The position numbers were made by a program, and so were the translations under genes. A stretch of 64,000 bases of DNA from Oscillospiraceae bacterium (GTDB taxonomy: Bacteria > Bacillota > Clostridia > Oscillospirales > Oscillospiraceae), in the NCBI GenBank assembly GCA_015067785.1, contig SVLR01000001.1, positions 16,949 through 80,948 on the forward strand, given 5' to 3'. The notes beneath the pieces were generated by a model. It ran no database searches. It saw nothing but the letters and a program-made list of their open reading frames with translations, and was not told the DNA's origin. Positions 61,218 to 64,000 of the stretch are shown one piece after another (positions within the stretch are counted from its first letter, which is position 1; each line of letters starts with the position of its first letter).

Positions 61218-62123
61218 TTATGCCTCCTGCGCCAATTGCGCCAGTTTTTTCAGTCGGTGATTCATTGCCGGTTTGGTAATGGGCGGCTCCATAAGCTGCG
61301 CCAGCTCTGTCAGGGATGCGTCGGGATTCTCCTCCCGGGCAATAGCGGCAGCCTTCAGCTTTTGGGGCAGCTGATCAAATATGCCCCGGCTGCGCAGGGT
61401 GCGAATGGCAGAAAGCTGCTGCTGGGCGGCCTCCACAACCTTGGAAGTGTTGGCATCGTCGCAGTTGCAGCGGCGGTTTACCTTGTTGCTCAGCTCTTTT
61501 TCCAGCTTTGCTTCAATAATATCCATAGCTGCAATGGGCGCACCCAAATAGGTTAGACAATCGGAAATTTGGTCGCTTTGCTTGAAATAGAGCACCCAGC
61601 TGCCGGCACGGCTTGTCTGCTTGGGATAAAAGCCCAAAGCCTCCTGTGCCAGTGCATAGGCTTCCCGGGCCACGCTTGCGTGGGAGGTAGTCAGCTCCAA
61701 ATGGTAGCCCTTTCCCGGGTCGGTAACAGAGCCGCCGGCTAAAAATGCGCCCCGGAGGAATGCAGCCTTGCAGCAATCCTCCTCCAAAATCTGGAGATTG
61801 ATATGAAGGGAAAGACTGCTTGCCGGGTCAAATCCGTAGGTATCCATCAGCCGTCTGCACTTTACAGGGTCTGTGATACCGAAAACCAGCTTGCCACTCT
61901 CCTCTTGGGGACGGATGTCAAAATCCATAGAAAAAGCCTTGTGGAAAAGCTTGGGAAGCAGTTGGGCAAAGTCCCGGTTTTCGGTGACGATGCGGACACC
62001 GTCAGAAGTAAAGCTGTTGCCAAACAGCAGAACACCAAAGCACTGCGCCAAAGCGCAGCAATGACCAGTTGAGGTGGCGCGGCAAACCTCTGCCTTCGCG
62101 CCTGCGGAAAAAGAGATCGCCAC
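61218..62123 (-). CDS. whiA: DNA-binding protein WhiA
   Basis: WhiA is a LAGLIDADG-homing-endonuclease-like protein with a C-terminal helix-turn-helix. In streptomycetes it drives sporulation septation and in Bacillus it affects cell division and chromosome segregation. The 301-residue protein has the family N-terminus SFSAGAKAEV and the LAGLIDADG-like FLRGAFLAGGSVTDPGKGYHLE, and ends with an HTH (ASLTELAQLMEPPITKPAMNHRLKKL). It starts at a GTG with GGGAGGGG upstream. The usual rapZ-yvcK neighbours are absent. Confidence 0.95.
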   Translation of the reverse strand: MAISFSAGAKAEVCRATSTGHCCALAQCFGVLLFGNSFTSDGVRIVTENRDFAQLLPKLFHKAFSMDFDIRPQEESGKLVFGITDPVKCRRLMDTYGFDPASSLSLHINLQILEEDCCKAAFLRGAFLAGGSVTDPGKGYHLELTTSHASVAREAYALAQEALGFYPKQTSRAGSWVLYFKQSDQISDCLTYLGAPIAAMDIIEAKLEKELSNKVNRRCNCDDANTSKVVEAAQQQLSAIRTLRSRGIFDQLPQKLKAAAIAREENPDASLTELAQLMEPPITKPAMNHRLKKLAQLAQEA

Positions 62124-62143
62124 TTAAATCCCCTCCCTTTCTT

Positions 62144-63052
62144 TTACCAAAGTCTAATTTCCGGCTCGATTCGAATACCGGAGCTTTCATATACTTTATC
62201 GGATACCTGCCGCAAAAGGGTCAGCACATCCGCAGCGGTGGCTTCACCCAAGTTAACAGCAAAGCCAGCGTGCTTTTCCGAGATGGCGGCATCCCCCACC
62301 CGGTAGCCCTTGAGTCCTGCGCCGTCGATCAGCGCTGCCGCATAACCACCCACGGGACGCTTAAAGGCGGAGCCGGCAGAGGGCTTGTCGAGAGGCTGGG
62401 AGGCTCTGCGTTTCGCCATCAGCTCCTGCATTTTCTCCCGGATCTCACTTTCGGGCTCAGGCGTCAGGGTAAAGGTTACAGAAAGCACAATGCCACCCTC
62501 ATCCTCCAAGCGGCTGTGACGGTAGGAAAAGTCCATTTCGCTTCCCGGGACAGTGCGGATATCGCCGCTATCATCCATCACCTCTACGCATTCGCAGACC
62601 TGACATATTTCGCCGCCGTAGGCACCGGCGTTCATATACACGCCGCCGCCAACACTGCCGGGAATGCCGTGGGCAAACTCGAGACCCGAAAGGCTGTGAT
62701 TTGCCGCAAACATCGCCGCTCTTGCCATAGACACGCCGGCAGCGATCCTCACCCGGTCGCCGGGCAGCAGCTCCATTCCATCCAAGGAGTCCTTAAGACA
62801 GATGACGATCCCCTTTATTCCCTCATCGGGGGCGAGAATGTTGGTTCCTGCACCTAAAATACGATATTCCGCGTCCAATAATTTGGACACTTTTAAGATT
62901 TCAGACAGTTCCTCACGATTTTTCGGGAATGCCATAACCTCCGCCGGACCGCCGATGCGAAAAGAGGTATGGTTTTTCATAGGCGCATTAAAACGAAGCT
63001 CGATTCCCGGCAAAAAATCCCCTATTTTCGCCTGAAAAGCTGTATTTTCCAT
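62144..63052 (-). CDS. murB: UDP-N-acetylenolpyruvoylglucosamine reductase MurB
   Basis: MurB reduces enolpyruvyl-UDP-GlcNAc to UDP-MurNAc with NADPH and FAD. The 302-residue protein has the FAD-binding SFRIGGPAEVMAFPKN, ILGAGTNILAPDEG, GIPGSVGGGVYMNAGAYGGE and the C-terminal SAGSAFKRPVGGYAAALIDGAGLKG with Ser/Glu residues of the active site. The start at 63052 has GGAGG eight bases upstream; the listed 63112 start overlaps the promoter. It is the first gene of murB-whiA-dnaE. Confidence 0.96.
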   Translation of the reverse strand: MENTAFQAKIGDFLPGIELRFNAPMKNHTSFRIGGPAEVMAFPKNREELSEILKVSKLLDAEYRILGAGTNILAPDEGIKGIVICLKDSLDGMELLPGDRVRIAAGVSMARAAMFAANHSLSGLEFAHGIPGSVGGGVYMNAGAYGGEICQVCECVEVMDDSGDIRTVPGSEMDFSYRHSRLEDEGGIVLSVTFTLTPEPESEIREKMQELMAKRRASQPLDKPSAGSAFKRPVGGYAAALIDGAGLKGYRVGDAAISEKHAGFAVNLGEATAADVLTLLRQVSDKVYESSGIRIEPEIRLW

Positions 63053-63083
63053 AATAAACACCTCCGGGTGTATCATTCTAATT

Positions 63084-63112
63084 AGTATAGCATACGCAGA
63101 CGCATTTTGCAA
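63084..63112 (-). promoter_or_regulatory. promoter of murB-whiA-dnaE
   Basis: TTGCAA and TATACT are separated by 17 bases on the minus strand, about 30 bases upstream of the murB start. Confidence 0.85.
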
Positions 63113-63175
63113 TTATTCCGTTAAAAAATATAGAAAAATTCCCGTGGCGAATTTCGTTTCACCTCGGGAGCATTT

Positions 63176-63374
63176 GTAGTGGGCGACGTCCTCGACGTCA
63201 CGCCAAAGCCTCCCCTGTGCAAGGGGAGGTGGCAGCCGAACAGGCTGACGGAGGGGTTGTAATCTATCGATACACAATCCCCCACCGCTTCGCGGAGTCC
63301 CCTTTACACAAGGGGGCCTTCACCGCATTGAGCGCCGATTTGGTTTCGGGGTCGTCCGGGAGGTCGACCCCTAC
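63176..63374. repeat. cluster of intergenic palindromic repeats
   Basis: This gene-free stretch holds three or four repeat units: GTAGTGGGCGACGTCCTCGACGTC; AAGCCTCCCCTGTGCAAGGGGAGGTGGC with GCCGAACAGGCTGACGGAGGGG; CCCCCACCGCTTCGCGGAGTCCCCTTTACACAAGGGGGCC; and GGGGTCGTCCGGGAGGTCGACCCCTAC. They are of the two-hairpin and GTAGGG types seen elsewhere in the window. No promoter or gene is seen between 63113 and 63408. Confidence 0.7.
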
Positions 63375-63408
63375 AATCAAGACAGAGAACCGTCCCCTGT
63401 CTTAACCG

Positions 63409-63615
63409 CTACGTCTTCTTTTTTTGCTTGAGAGAAATCATAGCGTTTATACCCATTGTCATACCAGCAACCCCTATAATATAAGCAATAGTACGGACAA
63501 TAATACGGAGTACCCATATGTCAGTTATGTCCAATATAGCCGATATGTACGTTATCTCATTTATGAGAATGCCTGCTACAAACATAATCAAACCTATTAT
63601 CACTTTCTTTCGCAT
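63409..63615 (-). CDS. small membrane protein of unknown function
   Basis: The 68-residue protein has two transmembrane helices (VIIGLIMFVAGILINEITYI and ILDITD...IIVRTIAYIIGVAGMTMGI) and a basic C-terminus (LKQKKKT). AGGAGG is eight bases before the ATG, which supports real translation. I recognise no family. It stands between repeat clusters and has a lower GC content than the core genes. Confidence 0.6.
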   Translation of the reverse strand: MRKKVIIGLIMFVAGILINEITYISAILDITDIWVLRIIVRTIAYIIGVAGMTMGINAMISLKQKKKT

Positions 63616-63667
63616 ATGCGCTTCCTCCTATACACAAAATTCTATAAACGAAAGATATAGCCGATTG

Positions 63668-63697
63668 GCGGACACCCGAGGACGGGTGTCCCTGCGG
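63668..63697. repeat. GTAGGG-type palindrome repeat
   Basis: GGACACCCGAGGACGGGTGTCC with GCG/CCCTGC flanks is another inverted copy of the family at 43827 and 52216. Confidence 0.65.
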
Positions 63698-63713
63698 ATT
63701 CATAAGGCTGTGG

Positions 63714-64000
63714 TTATTCCTCTGCAAGATAGCGCAGGACATCAGAAATCGAATCGTGAATGATGCACTCCGCTAAGCCATCATAGGCAGTGGGAGAATA
63801 ATTGATAATAATGAGATGCTCCCCTGTAAAGGCATCGATCAAAGACGCTGCCGGGTGTACGACCAAAGAGGATCCGCCAACGATCAGAACATCCGCACTG
63901 GAAATTTCCTCCTCAGCATCCGCATAATTGAAGCCATCCAAGGATTCTCCATAAAGGGTTACATCGGGTCTGACCAAAGCACCACAAACTTCACATTGCG
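63714..64000 (-). CDS. SIR2 family NAD-dependent deacylase, partial (5' part outside window)
   Basis: The reading frame continues past the right edge. The visible 95 residues include a zinc-knuckle CxxC (CEVCGALVRPDVTLYGE), SSADVLIVGGSSLVVHPAASLI and INYSPTAYD, which match the C-terminal half of bacterial sirtuins (CobB class). These remove acyl groups from lysines using NAD. The catalytic His and the NAD-binding GAGIS motif would lie outside the window. The track's start at 63977 is internal. Confidence 0.85.
   Translation of the reverse strand, partial: QCEVCGALVRPDVTLYGESLDGFNYADAEEEISSADVLIVGGSSLVVHPAASLIDAFTGEHLIIINYSPTAYDGLAECIIHDSISDVLRYLAEE

Noticed and set aside
63176-63374. CRISPR array
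   Set aside because: The repeats are palindromic intergenic elements of different kinds, with no regular direct repeats or unique spacers and no cas genes.

Overview
The window looks like part of the chromosome of an anaerobic, spore-forming Gram-positive bacterium, most likely a gut member of the Clostridia (Oscillospiraceae/Ruminococcaceae-like). The sequence basis is: a division/cell-wall cluster in Firmicute order, sporulation genes (spoIVA, spmA, spmB, a Spo0A-like gene), a murE with the DNPR motif of meso-diaminopimelate ligases, a tyrosine T-box leader, a 2[4Fe-4S] ferredoxin, WhiA and EF-P. Strong AGGAGG-type ribosome sites and TTGACA/TATAAT promoters are common. No rRNA or tRNA gene and no CRISPR array was seen.

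Layout. 1-1.25 kb: partial hslO and a SAM methyltransferase. 1.3-13.9 kb (minus strand): the dcw cluster mraZ-rsmH-ftsL-PASTA transpeptidase-murE-murF-mraY-ftsW-murG-divIB-ftsZ, with a promoter and MraZ boxes upstream of mraZ and a separate promoter for ftsZ. 14-18.2 kb: clpC, ferredoxin, a TrmN6-like methyltransferase, rsmI. 18.3-20.3 kb: a gene joining a prepilin-type N-terminus to an alpha/beta hydrolase, behind a structured leader. 20.5-25.8 kb: spmAB, efp with an acidic zinc-ribbon partner, an M24 peptidase, yqeG, an unknown gene and a degenerate Spo0A paralogue. 26-30 kb: a surface LRR protein, a glycerophosphodiesterase and an MFS transporter. 30-38.4 kb: tyrS with its T-box, then the minus-strand unit OLE RNA-oapA-dxs-tlyA-nadK-argR-recN. 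38.4-42.1 kb: an AT-rich accessory island with tandemly duplicated small membrane peptides and lipoproteins plus a secreted HExxH metalloprotease. 42.2-43.7 kb: spoIVA. 44-46.3 kb: a second prepilin-type fusion, this time to an SGNH hydrolase, behind a second copy of the same leader. 46.5-52.1 kb: yfhO, tex, a cytidylate-kinase-like gene. 52.2-57.7 kb: yqhQ-prmC-recA-recX-rimO-pgsA operon. 57.7-63.1 kb: murB-whiA-dnaE. The window ends in a small membrane protein and a partial sirtuin.

Most interesting points. (1) Two unlinked genes share a promoter, a ~170-nt nested hairpin leader whose stems differ in sequence but keep pairing, an intrinsic terminator just before the ribosome site, and a ~100-residue prepilin-like N-terminus, but carry unrelated enzymes behind it. 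This looks like a riboswitch-like attenuator controlling a family of surface-anchored enzymes, and I do not recognise the RNA as a known class. (2) The ~616-nt noncoding stretch with its own promoter upstream of oapA fits OLE RNA, a large RNA that works with a membrane protein. (3) The Spo0A-like protein has lost the phosphoacceptor Asp and other switch residues. (4) The lipoprotein island records a tandem duplication that created a chimeric small ORF.
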